DNA of 64,000 nucleotides from Aspergillus flavus. Taxonomy: Eukaryota; Ascomycota; Eurotiomycetes; Eurotiales; Aspergillaceae. The translations under genes were made by a program, and so were the position numbers. Shown here in pieces: positions 32,593 through 43,983 of this stretch (positions within the stretch are counted from its first letter, which is position 1; each line of letters begins with the position of its first letter). The stretch spans positions 3,844,001-3,908,000 of the forward strand of contig NC_092408.1 in assembly GCF_009017415.1 (NCBI RefSeq). The letters run 5' to 3'. The notes under the pieces were generated by a model that worked only from the letters and a program-made list of their open reading frames with translations, was not told where the DNA came from and ran no database searches.

Positions 32593-35500
32593 TATCGGAA
32601 ATTGAGTATAAAAACTGGCTCGCGATGCTGGTAGTAAAGACGAGTAATAAAAATCGACAACTTTTAGAGTCCCAAGTAACCAAGCTGCTCAAGGAGACAA
32701 GCAAATGAAAAAAAAAAAAAAAAATAAAAATAAAAAGCACAACCCAGGTATATTATACAGGATATCGTTTAGAACAACCCGATCGACGCCGATGCAAAGG
32801 ACAACGAAATCGGAAGATCGATAATGAGGACCGTCACCGAGGCACGGCGTGTAGGGGAGAAGGGGGACAGGATGTTATGTGCTGAGAGTGCATTTGAACG
32901 TCGTCAATCGTCGGACGAGTTAAGCGACTGATCTGTGTGGGAGGCGAATTCGGTTCCCTGAAGCGAAAGACACCGAATCCAAAAGATTGCCGAAAATATT
33001 CGAGCTAGTTCTTGAAAGATCTATTCTTTCTATCTATATGAGATTCCAGGAGTCGACCCAGGAGGTAGTGCGACTGCTGGTTTGGGGGGGGGGGGGGGAG
33101 GGTTAATTTCTGGAGGTGATAGTGAACCCTTTGAAGGGCGATAATTGTAGTAAAACTGGCGAAAAGAGGGCGCGCAGGCGAACCCCAAGCGTTTTTGTAA
33201 TGGATGGTCACTGAGTCCACGGGAACGGGGCCCTGCGGGTAAGGGTGTGGGGGGGCTGTAAAATTTCACAACGCTAATTTTGGTTCCATTCGGTCCCGTC
33301 TGGTTTGGTTTAGTACCGTACGGTACCGATGGGGTACTGTTCAGCTCTGTGTGTGTTTCAGGCCCGACAACCACAGCTGAGAATAAGACACCTATGATGG
33401 TTGCAAATGTGAATATTCATTTGAAAAGACTCTCTTACATATAGAAAACTATGCACATTTAAATTTATCAGGAAAAGACTCGATGCTGATCATATTGCCG
33501 GGATACATATGATATGTTATATACTCTCTGCAACAGCCAAATTGGCTGCCGCTGAAGGAGTCATCTGGAGCGTTGATTAGTTGGGCATCGCCTAGTCGTT
33601 GCCTCTGGGATGACTGGATAGGGCACAAAATAGCCGAATCCAGGGTCGCTATTGGTACTGAGCGATAAGCTAGGAGTCAAAATTGCGATATGGACCATAT
33701 ATACCCAGTCATCCTTCTTCGTGAGCCCCCTTCTTGAGTAATCCACTGCATCACTCTTCCATCAGACATTCAGCGCCATTGGTCGACGGCAAGTCTACCA
33801 GGTCAGAGTCATACACCATGGCTATTCGTACCTAAGGCATTCACGGGCTGCTGTAGGTTCCGTCTCCCATCACACCATCTTGATCTCCCTATCCATACGG
33901 CTAGTGGGAGCCTAGAATCTGGCTATGAGGGCGCGTATACGGGCACGGATGTGAGTCAGTGCCTAAGTTGCCACAACCGTGGCTCAGAGTATAACAGATA
34001 TCTATTCAGAGTGGTAAGATTATGATTCAGAAGCTTGTCAGCTGAACAAAGACTCATCCTCCTCGAATACTGCTCGCCTCGTTTGTAATCTGAGGCGTCA
34101 TCGCACGACTGCCTAGGGCTGTGGCAATGAATGTAATAGCACAGGTGCGAAGATCGCAGCTACGAAATGGGTCGTTCCATAGGCTGCTCTGAGACTTCAT
34201 AGCATGATATAATGAAGTCAAGGACTGGACATATAAGCGCATTCAGTACACGCTGTGTATAACTATTACATGGTCAGCTTAAAGATAACCTGTTCCGTGG
34301 ATATCTCCCGTCGTATCCCGTGGTTCCATTCCCTGATCTTTGGTTCCAGATAAACAAGCTCGTCTAGAGGGGTTTTAGTTCAGTGGGACCTTTCTGTCAT
34401 AAACACTCACTGTATAAATTCTACCCACCCTCTCCATCAACCGAGAAAAACAATGGTTGTTGGGCAACATTCGGTTGCTGGGCTTTACCGCTGCTGGGCA
34501 GCAAGTCCTTCGCTTCCACAACGCGATCGGGCTTCAGTAGACAGACCGCAATTTCAACTTCTAAGGTCGGAAGGAATCCGTAGAGGGGTGGGGTGAAAAA
34601 AAGAAAAGAATAGAGAGAAAATCTCTAAATTCAAATGAAACTTGTCCAAGAATTTCATATCAGGTCGCATGCAAACTTCAACGTACTCGATATGTATAAA
34701 TTGGTACCATACCTACATGAATTGTACATGTTTAGTCTCAACAAAAAACAGGATAGTGAAGGACAACCCCAGCCAGTCAGCTCCGTCATATTTGACGTAT
34801 CTTTTATTCCAAGTGAATGGAGTACTGAAGCGGCGTACTCCTGAATTATTTTTCAGGTTTATTTTAATTGCTTTTTTGTGCGATAGACTTTTCACCGTCG
34901 TACATAGCAAGCGCTATGGCTTCAAAGTTCAAGGAGACGGATCACTAGTGTCGTTACACGGGGAATAAACTGTACGATACTACCGGTAAATTAAAACATG
35001 GCCTGGATAGATAAAGACCAAATGGCGACGCCGGCAATGCTAATAACGATTGAGGACTAGTCTCGTCATAGCCGCTGTGATGGTCGGCGTCAACGGTTCA
35101 ATTGCATAGGCTGGCCGAGGTGTGATGGGTGATGTGATTGAAGCCCCCCCTCAGCCACATGCAGGATTAATTTAGAACAATATATTCCATGACTACCGAC
35201 ATGGTTATCATTCCGAGCCCGTCTGCGCCGGAGTACACAGCACGGAGTACAGAGTACACTGGGATATGAATTTAAATCAAGGGAGAACACATCTAGTAAT
35301 ATACTACCCCTAAAGGGGAAATGAATATGAGGTTCACACGGGAAACCAGTACTTTTGCCTGCATCAAAGTCAAAGCGGCTTCTCCACAGCCAAGGCCCCA
35401 CCAGCAGAATTTTCACTCTGCCCTTGCTCTAGAAACCGATCTAGAATCCTGTATGGCGGTGAGGTGTTTCTAGTCGATTTAGACACAGGATAAGTTTGCA

Positions 35501-35688
35501 TGTGCGAGCATCAGGAAGAAGTTCACGTTAGAGAAGACCTGTTCTACAAATGCTCAAGGACATGGCTGGAGCGGTAAAGCAAAAATGAAGAGAGAATGGC
35601 AATGTAACACACCTTTAAGCCATGGTCGATTTCCACCGTGTAACGTTGGTCAGAGCTCGGAGGCAAGAAAAAGAAATGCAAAAAGATA
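32593..35688. other. Gene-poor block between the Ser/Pro-rich gene and tRNA-Val
   Basis: About 3.1 kb. It holds an A-run (32707-32724), a 14-base G-run (33086-33099), a GC-rich promoter-like zone (33170-33370) and ACGGAGTAC at 35242-35250. No protein gene is supported on either strand. Confidence 0.5.
35680..35684 (-). terminator. RNA polymerase III T-run terminator
   Basis: Five T residues on the minus strand lie a few bases after the discriminator base of the tRNA-Val, as expected for polymerase III termination. Confidence 0.7.
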
Positions 35689-35762
35689 TGACCAGACTGG
35701 GGCTCGATCCCAGGACCTTATCGGTGTTAACGATACGTGATAACCAACTACACCATCCGGCC
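35689..35762 (-). tRNA. tRNA-Val (anticodon AAC)
   Basis: The 74-nt sequence folds as a complete cloverleaf. The acceptor stem is GGCCGGA with TCTGGTC (including G-U pairs). The D-stem starts GTG and closes with CAC. The anticodon stem is TATCG/CGATA with loop TTAACAC, giving anticodon AAC. The T-stem is CTGGG/CCCAG, and the discriminator base is A. There is no intron. The T-loop reads ATCGAGC, with A at position 54 instead of the common T, so the polymerase III B box is GGATCGAGCC. A T5 terminator follows. The gene stands alone in a gene-poor stretch. Confidence 0.85.
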
Positions 35763-37298
35763 GATATGTTTACCAGCCTCTTTTCAGCGTATATGAGGGA
35801 AAGCTAATCGAAGCGCTGCAACAAGGGGCACGAGACAATCTCATCCCATGTATGTACGGTATGTATTGGTACGTACATAGTTACCTATTTTAGTACGTAC
35901 GATACGTACCACATTCTAGTGCCGGAGGCATTCATAATCCAGCCTAGATTACCATAATTAATTCCCACATCTGTACAAAGGAGACCTGAATCCTGCATAC
36001 TCAGCCCTGCTGAAGAATTCCACTCAAAACAAAGCCACAACACTTGACTCACACCTGATTAGTCTTCACCCAGGTTACCTTTCATGGGTATACGCAGTCT
36101 GTCTCATCCTCTGGCCTGTTTCGCCGGCCCCATTCCAATAAGCTGAAGAAATTCATCGTTTAGTTGAAACGAGCATTATTGTGCGCGTGACTACAGCCCT
36201 TACCCTGAGCCCTAGTGAGCAAGCTAAACATCAATGGGGGACCCAGTGTCGAGTCGCTGCATAGGCGTCAAACCAACCCTATCAAGCGCCCATTAACCCC
36301 GTACAGAAAAACATGCATGCGAACCTTGCAGATAGCGTCAGAGTTACTGTAGAACAAGCACGCCTCTCAACTCCCATTCGCTGATTCAGAGACGATCAAA
36401 GTACCTGAACTGGGGCTGGACCAAGACCTCCGACTAAACGGACAGTCTTTCAGACCTGCATGCAGCCCTTCCGGCTTCCGCGACCTCAATTAGTTCGTAT
36501 TCGACGACCCAGCAGAGCGAGCGATGGACTACCAAGAAGTAAAGTTACTGTACGTCGTCATAGCTACATCTATGGCTCGGTGGGTACGGTGTACCCCTCA
36601 CAGTAGTATTAACTCTTATAGGCAGACCAGTGTGGTGGAGTGGTACACTGGCCTCCCTGTTCTGACTGAACGTGCATCTACTAGATTGTCTCCACGCTAA
36701 CTAACGTGGCCGGATAGCTAAGGTATCACCGACCAACCCCATCAGCTTACCACAACCCCTCCTGATCCTTCCACAGAATGTATGACTATGGTTTGTACAT
36801 ACATGCGCCCAATGATGGATTTCCCGGCCCAAAATGCCTCCACCATCTTTTTTTTCTGCGGTTACCAGGGTGCATCTACATAAATCTCCGACTTGTGGAG
36901 TTGAGATCGGCAAATCAGCGCCTGACACGCTGGCGACGCCGGTCTCATTACAAGTGGATCTGGCGTTGGGTTAGAGCTGGTCATGGAATTGCGGGGTGCT
37001 ATTGGTGAATTGTTATTTCATCGGGTTGCTGTGTTGTTGATGGGATCGGTTAGGTTGTTATGTGGTTACTCCGTGACTTCATTATACGAGAGATGTTTTA
37101 TTCTATTTTTTTCCTCTTGAAGGTAGACACAATTGCCGCTATAGCCATGCTATGTACGTCCATGTAGAACTCCATAATGCTATACCTATATCCGTAATAT
37201 ATTCAGTTGTAAATCATCATGCATGTCACCCAGAATACCGAAAAGGCCCACTGGCGTATTAGTAGTATTATGTACCAATGGCTAGATTCGTGATTTTG
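35763..37298. other. Intergenic with an imperfect inverted repeat
   Basis: About 1.5 kb. GTACGTAC-rich arms at 35859-35876 and 35893-35910 form an imperfect inverted repeat with a 16-nt spacer. TACTCCGT occurs at 37067-37074. No gene is seen; a tRNA-like stretch near 36625-36720 does not fold. Confidence 0.45.
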
Positions 37299-39743
37299 TC
37301 ACACTACCATGTATTCCCCTTCGGCCCGTTTGGCCTGCATCACCCGGTGCCATCGGAATCCATGTGGTCTCGCAGCCAGTGCTTGGATCGGAAACGCCGA
37401 CATTTCGCTATAAGGAGGCGAATTATCACCAAAGGTGGACACATCGTCTCCCGATGGGCCAGAGTATGTGCCACGTGATGCACGATCAGTATTATCGCCA
37501 ACATCGGCTGCGGCGGGGATTTCTGCCCATATTTTTTCTAGCAGTTCAAGACATGAGAGGTTATTTAGAAATCCAGAATCTTTGGAAAGGTCCTTGCATC
37601 GCTCTCTGATGAATGTACGATGCCTTTCAAGCACACACTCAGCACCAGTGATAAAAAGCGGCCACAAAAGGTACACGTCCGACTTAACTAGTGAGATATG
37701 ATGCATCGCGCGGTGCACGAGCGACTGAATACGAAGATGAGTGGAGGGCAAATCTGGATACGCAAGTCGCTCGGTATAGAGAATCGCGGAATGACGGAAT
37801 GATTCGGAAATATGAAAGACATCCTCGAGGTTTTGATGAGTAACAACGGCGTGAGATGACGGGGATGAAGGTGGCGAGATGTAGGCATTTGTTGTAGACG
37901 CGGGGACAGCACCAATATGTTGACTATCCTGGCGTGGAAGACGCCATGATTCAAGCTTTTGCCGTAACGAATGCCACTCAGCCCAAAACGTTGGCGATGA
38001 TGGTCGCCTTGTAGGGTCACTCGATTGCGGTAGACAGGGTAGCGGAAGCGAATAAGTGTTGCTGACTGCAGGTATGTCTGACATCAACGAAGAAGGCGAA
38101 TAGTGATATGTCATCGATGGTGGAGGCGCCGAAGACGGAACAAATACATCCGCAAGCCCCGGTGCTTTGATCTTGTGGTCTTGACTCAAAAGATTCAAAC
38201 GACCGAGCTGCGCAATGAATTTGAACAGGCTGGGGTCACAACCTGCAAGATTCTCCAGCCCCCACTCGCCATCTGAAACCGCTGCGATATCTAAGCAAGC
38301 ACCGCGAAGCTGTGTTTCGCGATCATTGGTGGTAGCCGTCATCGTATCAAACCATGTGAACACACGAATGAACCATTTCAACTCCTCCGACATTCGAGGC
38401 GAGCTCCGCATTCGGATGGCCAACAACTTCGTTACCCCAGCGAACTGGGTTTTAAATTGAGCGACGCCAGTATCACACATATGAAACAGGCAAAGAACCA
38501 GCAGTGTGGCAAGGACGGAATCCGAAAGTCTTTCACGCGGATCAGCCAACTCCATATTCAAAGCTTTGACAGCCATGCCTCGATGGTATTGCTCCTCCCG
38601 AGTAAATCCCTCGGGTCTTGACCCCCCGTACTCATCTCGGAACGCCTCGTCAGTTAAGGCGCGGTGAGCTAACGATGATAGACGTGCTGGAAGGGACCGC
38701 TCCGTCGGCCTCATCCTCCGCTCATGCCTCTGCCGTATGTTACATGTAGATAACGTAGCGATAGCTTCCTGAAGCGATACGCTCTCCTGCGCGAGGTGTA
38801 GAAAATATGTGCGGAATGGGTTTGTTGGGCCATCGAAAGCAACGATCATGGGCGCGATGACTTCGGCATAATAGCTGATTAGATATCGGAGTCGTGGGGT
38901 ACGTCCAACAGAGCGTGCTAGAAGCAGCTGCGATAGTGACGGCGAATGGCAAGTTTCTGCGCGTAGAGGAGGACTGTCTGTACTTTCTCGCTCGTCCTGT
39001 TCCTCGACTACCTCTGTTGCTTCAGCCTCCGGGGCGTTCCCTGAGCATGGCCATGGTGGGATGGTTGATAGCACTTGCGGCTGACTAGACCACATATCTG
39101 TTGTGCTTATCGCACGGTGACAACCCGTGGGTAGGTCTGGTCTCTCCTGGAACGGTGGCCGTACATCGAGGTTCGGTATGCCTTTTGAGACAGCTGTTTC
39201 GTGAGTACCCATTTTACTCCACGGGCGATGGTGCACTGAGAGTGGAGTTCCAGTGGGCCATGGCTGGGTGTTAGAGGCGTTAGTCGTCCATATTATGTTC
39301 CTATGGGCTTTAGATGCCAATGGAGGCCGCTGTTGATCCTGGGGCACAGGTGGAGTCGTTGATGAAGTCGTATGAGAGGGTGTAGACTTGTAAGGCGATG
39401 GTGATATCGACGGTGATTCTTGTGGGCCTGCTGGACATGGTGCTGTTGACGGTGTCGCAGCTGGTTGTGACCCGCTCACCGGAAGCGATAATCCCCTAAG
39501 CTTACCCCGGCTAGCAACCCCAACACCCCAGGTCAATTTGGTCTTATAACCCGAACATTCCCGTCCATGATCAAGACATTGAGAACAATAAGGGCGTCGC
39601 CGATCACAGGCGAACCCTTGTCGGGCGCAGGTGAAGCAGTCCTCTGCTGCGCCAGTAACGACCGTTCGTTTGCGTCTCTTTCGGGGGGTTTGATCCGTGG
39701 CCGAGGTAGCTTTACGGGTTTGCGCTTTAGAAGCCGGCTCCAT
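37299..39743 (-). CDS. Zn(II)2Cys6 transcription factor with fungal-specific regulatory domain
   Basis: This is a predicted nuclear DNA-binding regulator of 814 residues in a single exon, starting at the ATG 39741-39743. A basic stretch (TPRKRRKRTVV) is followed by the zinc cluster CFTCARQGFACDRRRPYCSQC with the last Cys six residues on (ECSGYK), matching C-x2-C-x6-C-x5-C-x2-C-x6-C. A long Ser/Thr/Pro-rich linker leads to the Fungal_trans_2-type domain (LRYLISYYAEVIAPMIVAFDG, FLHLAQESVSLQEAIATLS, VLATLLVLCLFHMCDTG). The C-terminal part contains MHHISLVKSDVYLLWPLFI, also typical. It resembles the Moc3/ArcA-like group in arrangement, but the target genes cannot be told. There is no metabolic cluster alongside. 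Confidence 0.88.
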   Translation of the reverse strand: MEPASKAQTRKATSATDQTPRKRRKRTVVTGAAEDCFTCARQGFACDRRRPYCSQCLDHGRECSGYKTKLTWGVGVASRGKLRGLSLPVSGSQPAATPSTAPCPAGPQESPSISPSPYKSTPSHTTSSTTPPVPQDQQRPPLASKAHRNIIWTTNASNTQPWPTGTPLSVHHRPWSKMGTHETAVSKGIPNLDVRPPFQERPDLPTGCHRAISTTDMWSSQPQVLSTIPPWPCSGNAPEAEATEVVEEQDERESTDSPPLRAETCHSPSLSQLLLARSVGRTPRLRYLISYYAEVIAPMIVAFDGPTNPFRTYFLHLAQESVSLQEAIATLSTCNIRQRHERRMRPTERSLPARLSSLAHRALTDEAFRDEYGGSRPEGFTREEQYHRGMAVKALNMELADPRERLSDSVLATLLVLCLFHMCDTGVAQFKTQFAGVTKLLAIRMRSSPRMSEELKWFIRVFTWFDTMTATTNDRETQLRGACLDIAAVSDGEWGLENLAGCDPSLFKFIAQLGRLNLLSQDHKIKAPGLADVFVPSSAPPPSMTYHYSPSSLMSDIPAVSNTYSLPLPCLPQSSDPTRRPSSPTFWAEWHSLRQKLESWRLPRQDSQHIGAVPASTTNAYISPPSSPSSHAVVTHQNLEDVFHISESFRHSAILYTERLAYPDLPSTHLRIQSLVHRAMHHISLVKSDVYLLWPLFITGAECVLERHRTFIRERCKDLSKDSGFLNNLSCLELLEKIWAEIPAAADVGDNTDRASRGTYSGPSGDDVSTFGDNSPPYSEMSAFPIQALAARPHGFRWHRVMQAKRAEGEYMVV

Positions 39744-41626
39744 AATAGGGCCCGGTCGACCAGCTATCGCTATCGAACCGATAGTCTTAGATGGCTTAAC
39801 TGGTCAAGAACAGGAGAGGCGGAATGGCGGAGAAGACCCGCGTTGCGGGGTGCCATAGATGATAGTAAGGTAGAGCGATCGACGAACAACCGCTAAGGCC
39901 AGAGAGTTAAGACAATATGAGTCGAGTAAGCGAGAGGGGAAATGAGAAACGAAGGAAAGAAACCCAATGAACTGCAGTAATGGGCAGTTTAGCCTCAAAA
40001 TACCAGCGACCGGTGTCTTGGGGTGTAGTGCTACCACGCGGAATTAAAGACGGACGATAAGAGACGATCGCTGCGGCTTCGCCCGCCCTTTAATATCACC
40101 TAGTTGATCGTAGAGCCGAAACGAAGATTTTGCAACTAACCAGGAAGAGACAAGTGATACTGATTGGTTTAACACGGGAATTCTCGTCACGGAAAGGTAT
40201 CAAATTAAAAGGCCCCAACTCTATGACGACGCGAGCCGGGTCCCAGCATTTGCCACTCGCACTTTAGGCTGGACTTCACTGCAGTGCCATTTCACCTGTG
40301 TCCCTATTCAGGAATACGGCCGGTCTTGAACACACAAGAGTCAGGACGCAGTCGAGCCCGAAGGTGATAATAGTATAGGGTAGAAAAAGCAAAAGATCAG
40401 TGTTGGTCTTAATAGTAATCCCAGGACGGTTCAACAATGCGAGATAATCAACCCAATCATGTGCCGTCACGTGCGAAGTTTCTTGTTCATTTTTCACAAA
40501 GTTGAAGCCTTTCTTTAGAGCAGTTCCCGTTGCACAGATCTGCCGGCAGTACCAGTAAAAGACCCACTTTCTAGTCTCCAAGTGAGGAACTTTGTTGGAT
40601 ACCAAGGAGGAATTAAGAGCCATTCATCCTGCAGAGTTTTGGATTTTTCAGCACTTTTGAATTCATGGCTGAAAGTATTTTCCTGAGGATCAGCGAGTTC
40701 TTCTTTTTTGATCTCAATTAATATTCTTCTTCAACCTTCGACTCTTCCAGATCTTCCTCGCTTATCCTATAATCCACTATTGATAAGGGAAAGCCTAGGT
40801 CCGTTGGAGATATCCACTTATTATGTTATGATATCCATTCTAAAAATTGGCATAGCTTGTCCCTCGGCCTATGAGCGTTCGTTGATTGAAAAGTGCGTCA
40901 GAGTTCCCAAGGATCCCAACTTGAGGGCCGTAGAGGCTAGAGCACAATTGAACCCTGGTCTTTTACGGAAAGAAGCTGCGAAGGAGTGGAGCCTTGAGAA
41001 ACTTAAGTTTTATGCGCTCTCTGCATAAGGATAAAGGAGGAAGATCAGAATCCTACGGAGGACTATGTTAGTGTGATATGGCCGGCGTTCTTACCTCGTC
41101 TGGATACACCTATTCTGCCACCGCCTTCCATACAGGGGCAGTCTTTGTTTTTTTTCTAAGAAAAATTCCATTGTCTATACATTAGATTCCAACTGTTGAG
41201 AGATATTGCACTGATTTAGGCAACAACCTACATTCAAGTCTAACCGTCCTTCACCTTTCGAAGTTACGACAACAGTTTCGAAACTCTCTGAGGCCTGTCA
41301 GTCACTTGTCCAGTGTTAACTGTTTGACAAACACTGCCTCGGCCACTTCGGATCGACGGCTTCCGTTAGGAGTCTCGCAGAAAGAACCCCTGGATTGTGT
41401 TGGGACGGCCAAATTTTCGACTCGTTACGGCCAACGTCGCCTGTCATGCTGAAATTCCTCAAGAATTAAGACTGCTATTATCTGGGATCAATGATTGAGG
41501 TTCTCTCGTCAATTGTTAGGGCGTATCGTGTTTCCACCGCACCATTGGGTCGCATTGTGTAGACACCCAAGTTAGATTATAACGGCATTCTCTGCCATCA
41601 ATTGCAACCGACTGTCAAACATAGCA
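39744..41626. other. Intergenic, two weak short frames
   Basis: This stretch separates the transcription factor and mannosyltransferase starts. A 115-codon minus frame (40276-40623, with ATG) and a plus frame ending at 41028 (in-frame ATG at 40828) look weakly protein-like (the latter ends EAAKEWSLEKLKFYALSA). I cannot assign either to a family. I regard both as unsupported without expression data. Confidence 0.35.
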
Positions 41627-43102
41627 ATGTCAATCTTTCGGCCAGGCCGGTTGAGGACGGTCCTCTCAGCAACGGCCGCATTAATTCTCATTTGTACTTT
41701 CTATTTATACTGGACTCCGCCTCCGGCTTCGACGATTCCTAGTACTGCCTTTGAAGTTCCTCTCACTGAACGTCAGGTTGCATTCTGGAAGGTGTTGAGG
41801 TCAATCTTAGATGCACATGCACCAAATTGCCCGTCTCCCACACTCGCGACTTCTGTGAGCGCAACCCACTTCAATGCCACAACAGTTGACCCCCGTCCCG
41901 ACTTGATTGTGTTCGGCGAGAATGAACTCGATGTGCTGACAGAGGCACATGCGAATTATCTCGATGATATCAAGACGGCGAAGAAGTTGCGTCCTGTCCA
42001 TTCTCCCGGGACCCGGGGTATAGTTACGACGGCTGGAGGTTCCTATCTTCCCGTCTTCCTATCGTCCTTGCGGATGCTACGCCGCACAGGGTCAACTTTG
42101 CCTGTGGAGGTGTACATGAAGGATGCGAGCGAATACGAAAAGAAAATCTGCGACAACGTCCTCCCGGATATGGGTGCGCGGTGTCTAATACTTTCCGATG
42201 TTGTAGGCAAGAATGTCATCCAACATTACCAACTAAAGGTTTTTGCGGTCCTCTTTTCTTCTTTCGAGGAAGTTGTCTGGATGGATGCCGATTGTTTTCC
42301 GATGGATAAGCCCGAGATACTGCTCAACCATGAACCTTTCATGTCCACAGGCTTAGTGACTTGGCCCGACTTTTGGGCGTCGTCGGTCTCTCCCGCATAT
42401 TATAACATCTCCCAACAGCCCATGCCTCCGATGACCGAGCGACAATCCTCAGAGACCGGTATCTTCCTCGTCTCCAAAAAGACGCACTATCTCACACTGC
42501 TCCTCGCTGCCTATTATAACTACTATGGACCGTCGCATTACTTCCGATTATTGTCTCAGGGTGCACCGGGCGAGGGCGACAAAGAAACATTCCTGCAGGC
42601 TGCGACTGCAGTGGGTGAACCTTTCTATGCGGTCAGCGAGAGAGTCCAGGCGCTTGGTCATCAAAAGCCGGACGGGCTTTCTGGCTCAGCAATGGCGCAG
42701 TCCGACCCTATTGGAGACCATGCGCTGACGAGCCAGGGCAAATGGCGAGTGCAGGACCCCTCGGTAGATAAGCCTCCTCGCGTGTTTTTCATCCATGCCA
42801 ACTACCCCAAGTTCAATCCTGCAGAGAATGTCTTTGGGTACCACTGGGAAACTACACCCACCCTTCGACCCGATGGCACAGAGGGGCGTGCATGGACTGC
42901 CCCTGAAGATGTCCTGCGCCGATTTGGGATTGACATCGAGAGAGCTTACTGGGAAGAGATCAAATGGGTCAGCTGTAATCCCGACATAGAATTCAGAACG
43001 TGGGAAGGTAAACCGGGCGTGTGTGAGAAAGTCGAGAGCTACTGGAACACAGTTTTTGCGGAACCGCACGAGGACGACCCTAAGTTTGTTGACGAAGGCT
43101 AG
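41627..43102 (+). CDS. Alpha-mannosyltransferase of GT71 (Mnn1/Mnn2 type)
   Basis: This is a Golgi type II membrane glycosyltransferase that adds mannose to protein N- or O-glycans or to cell-wall mannan. The intronless frame gives 491 residues. A short cytosolic tail is followed by a signal anchor (TVLSATAALILICTFYLYW, about residues 11-29), then a Pro/Thr stem. The catalytic domain has RGIVTTAGGSYLPVFLSSLRMLR, LPVEVYMKD, and FEEVVWMDADCFPMDKPE, where the DxD motif is D220-A-D222. Further blocks are SSETGIFLVSKKTH and GDKETFLQAATAVGEPFYAV. These fit Mnn2/Mnn5-like alpha-1,2 enzymes better than Mnn1, but the linkage cannot be settled from sequence alone. Confidence 0.87.
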   Translation: MSIFRPGRLRTVLSATAALILICTFYLYWTPPPASTIPSTAFEVPLTERQVAFWKVLRSILDAHAPNCPSPTLATSVSATHFNATTVDPRPDLIVFGENELDVLTEAHANYLDDIKTAKKLRPVHSPGTRGIVTTAGGSYLPVFLSSLRMLRRTGSTLPVEVYMKDASEYEKKICDNVLPDMGARCLILSDVVGKNVIQHYQLKVFAVLFSSFEEVVWMDADCFPMDKPEILLNHEPFMSTGLVTWPDFWASSVSPAYYNISQQPMPPMTERQSSETGIFLVSKKTHYLTLLLAAYYNYYGPSHYFRLLSQGAPGEGDKETFLQAATAVGEPFYAVSERVQALGHQKPDGLSGSAMAQSDPIGDHALTSQGKWRVQDPSVDKPPRVFFIHANYPKFNPAENVFGYHWETTPTLRPDGTEGRAWTAPEDVLRRFGIDIERAYWEEIKWVSCNPDIEFRTWEGKPGVCEKVESYWNTVFAEPHEDDPKFVDEG

Positions 43103-43494
43103 ATTGGTCCCAATGTGTAACACAGAATCTGTATGGGCCCACCTCCAGCCGCTACCGCCGTACTTTTCGGCTCGATGATCCTTTACCACGGATGCTGGCA
43201 CAGCCTACCTTTTAACACGACGATTGCGTGACTGTGAGCTCCTATTTGAGAGTTCAAGATACGCAACACGCTGTTCACGAAACGACGACATGGCCGATTA
43301 CAATCCGTATATACATACCATTCATAATGTTGCATAATAGCAGAGGATATAGAATTGGACACAAACATGCACGTTAATGCTGATCCATTCCCATTATTTC
43401 GTGAACCGGTACATGCTAAAATTACAAAAGATGCCATATTAAACCGACTTGCGGACGAAGAAGCATAACCTTTTGTCGTCACACTTGTGCAAGT
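43103..43494. other. Convergent intergenic region
   Basis: About 390 bp lies between the mannosyltransferase stop and the stop of the small hydrophilic gene. It holds only UTR sequence as far as I can see. Confidence 0.5.
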
Positions 43495-43983
43495 TTATTT
43501 CTTGATACCCTTCTCCCTCAATCGCTGCTCGTCTTCTTCCTGGAGCTCCTGATCAATCTTTGCTCCCTTTGATGGCTCGTTGCCATGCAGCTTGGCCTGT
43601 TCATAAGCAAGTTAGCTACATCCATCCATCGACAACCATTCATAAGGGAAAGGCATACCGGCTTAGTAGAGTCCTTCTTGCTAACCTCCGCCTCGGGATC
43701 AACATCATTGTTGTGGTGATGGCTGGGGTCAGGCTGCTTCTCACGGGCAGCGAGCTTGTTGGCGATGGAGCGGTTGTCCTCTGCATTTTAGTCAGCACCA
43801 TTTGAAACAACATCCCATCAATGGATAGCAATAAGAGAGGGACATACTCGAATCCAAGTTCTTATGGCTATTTTTCTGCCCCTCGTTGTAGCGATCCTGC
43901 TCGTTAAGGACGGACTGGGGCTGGTTGCGCTGGTCGCCTGCTTCGTAGAGACTGTTGGTGCCCACGCTGGATTGGCCTGACAT
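43495..43983 (-). CDS. Small hydrophilic protein, 119 residues, three exons
   Basis: No domain is recognised. Three exons, complement of 43848-43983, 43659-43780 and 43495-43596, with introns of 67 and 62 nt, give 119 residues in consistent phase. The product starts MSGQSSVGTNSLYEAGDQRN and contains QSVLNEQDRYNEGQKNSHK, RSIANKLAAREKQPD and a C-terminal acidic-basic helix (DQELQEEDEQRLREKGIKK). It has no cysteine, no signal peptide and little hydrophobic content, so it is probably disordered and cytosolic or nuclear. Small proteins of this style are common in Aspergillus and often stress- or conidium-related, which here is inference only. The ATG is at 43981-43983. Confidence 0.75.

Noticed and set aside
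36620..36720. Second possible tRNA (sequence GGTGGAGTGGTA resembling a D-arm)
   Set aside because: No anticodon stem or T-stem pairs at the right spacing.
40276..41028. Two short divergent frames, one on each strand
   Set aside because: No recognisable domain. The plus-strand frame lacks an ATG at its head and would start within, at 40828.
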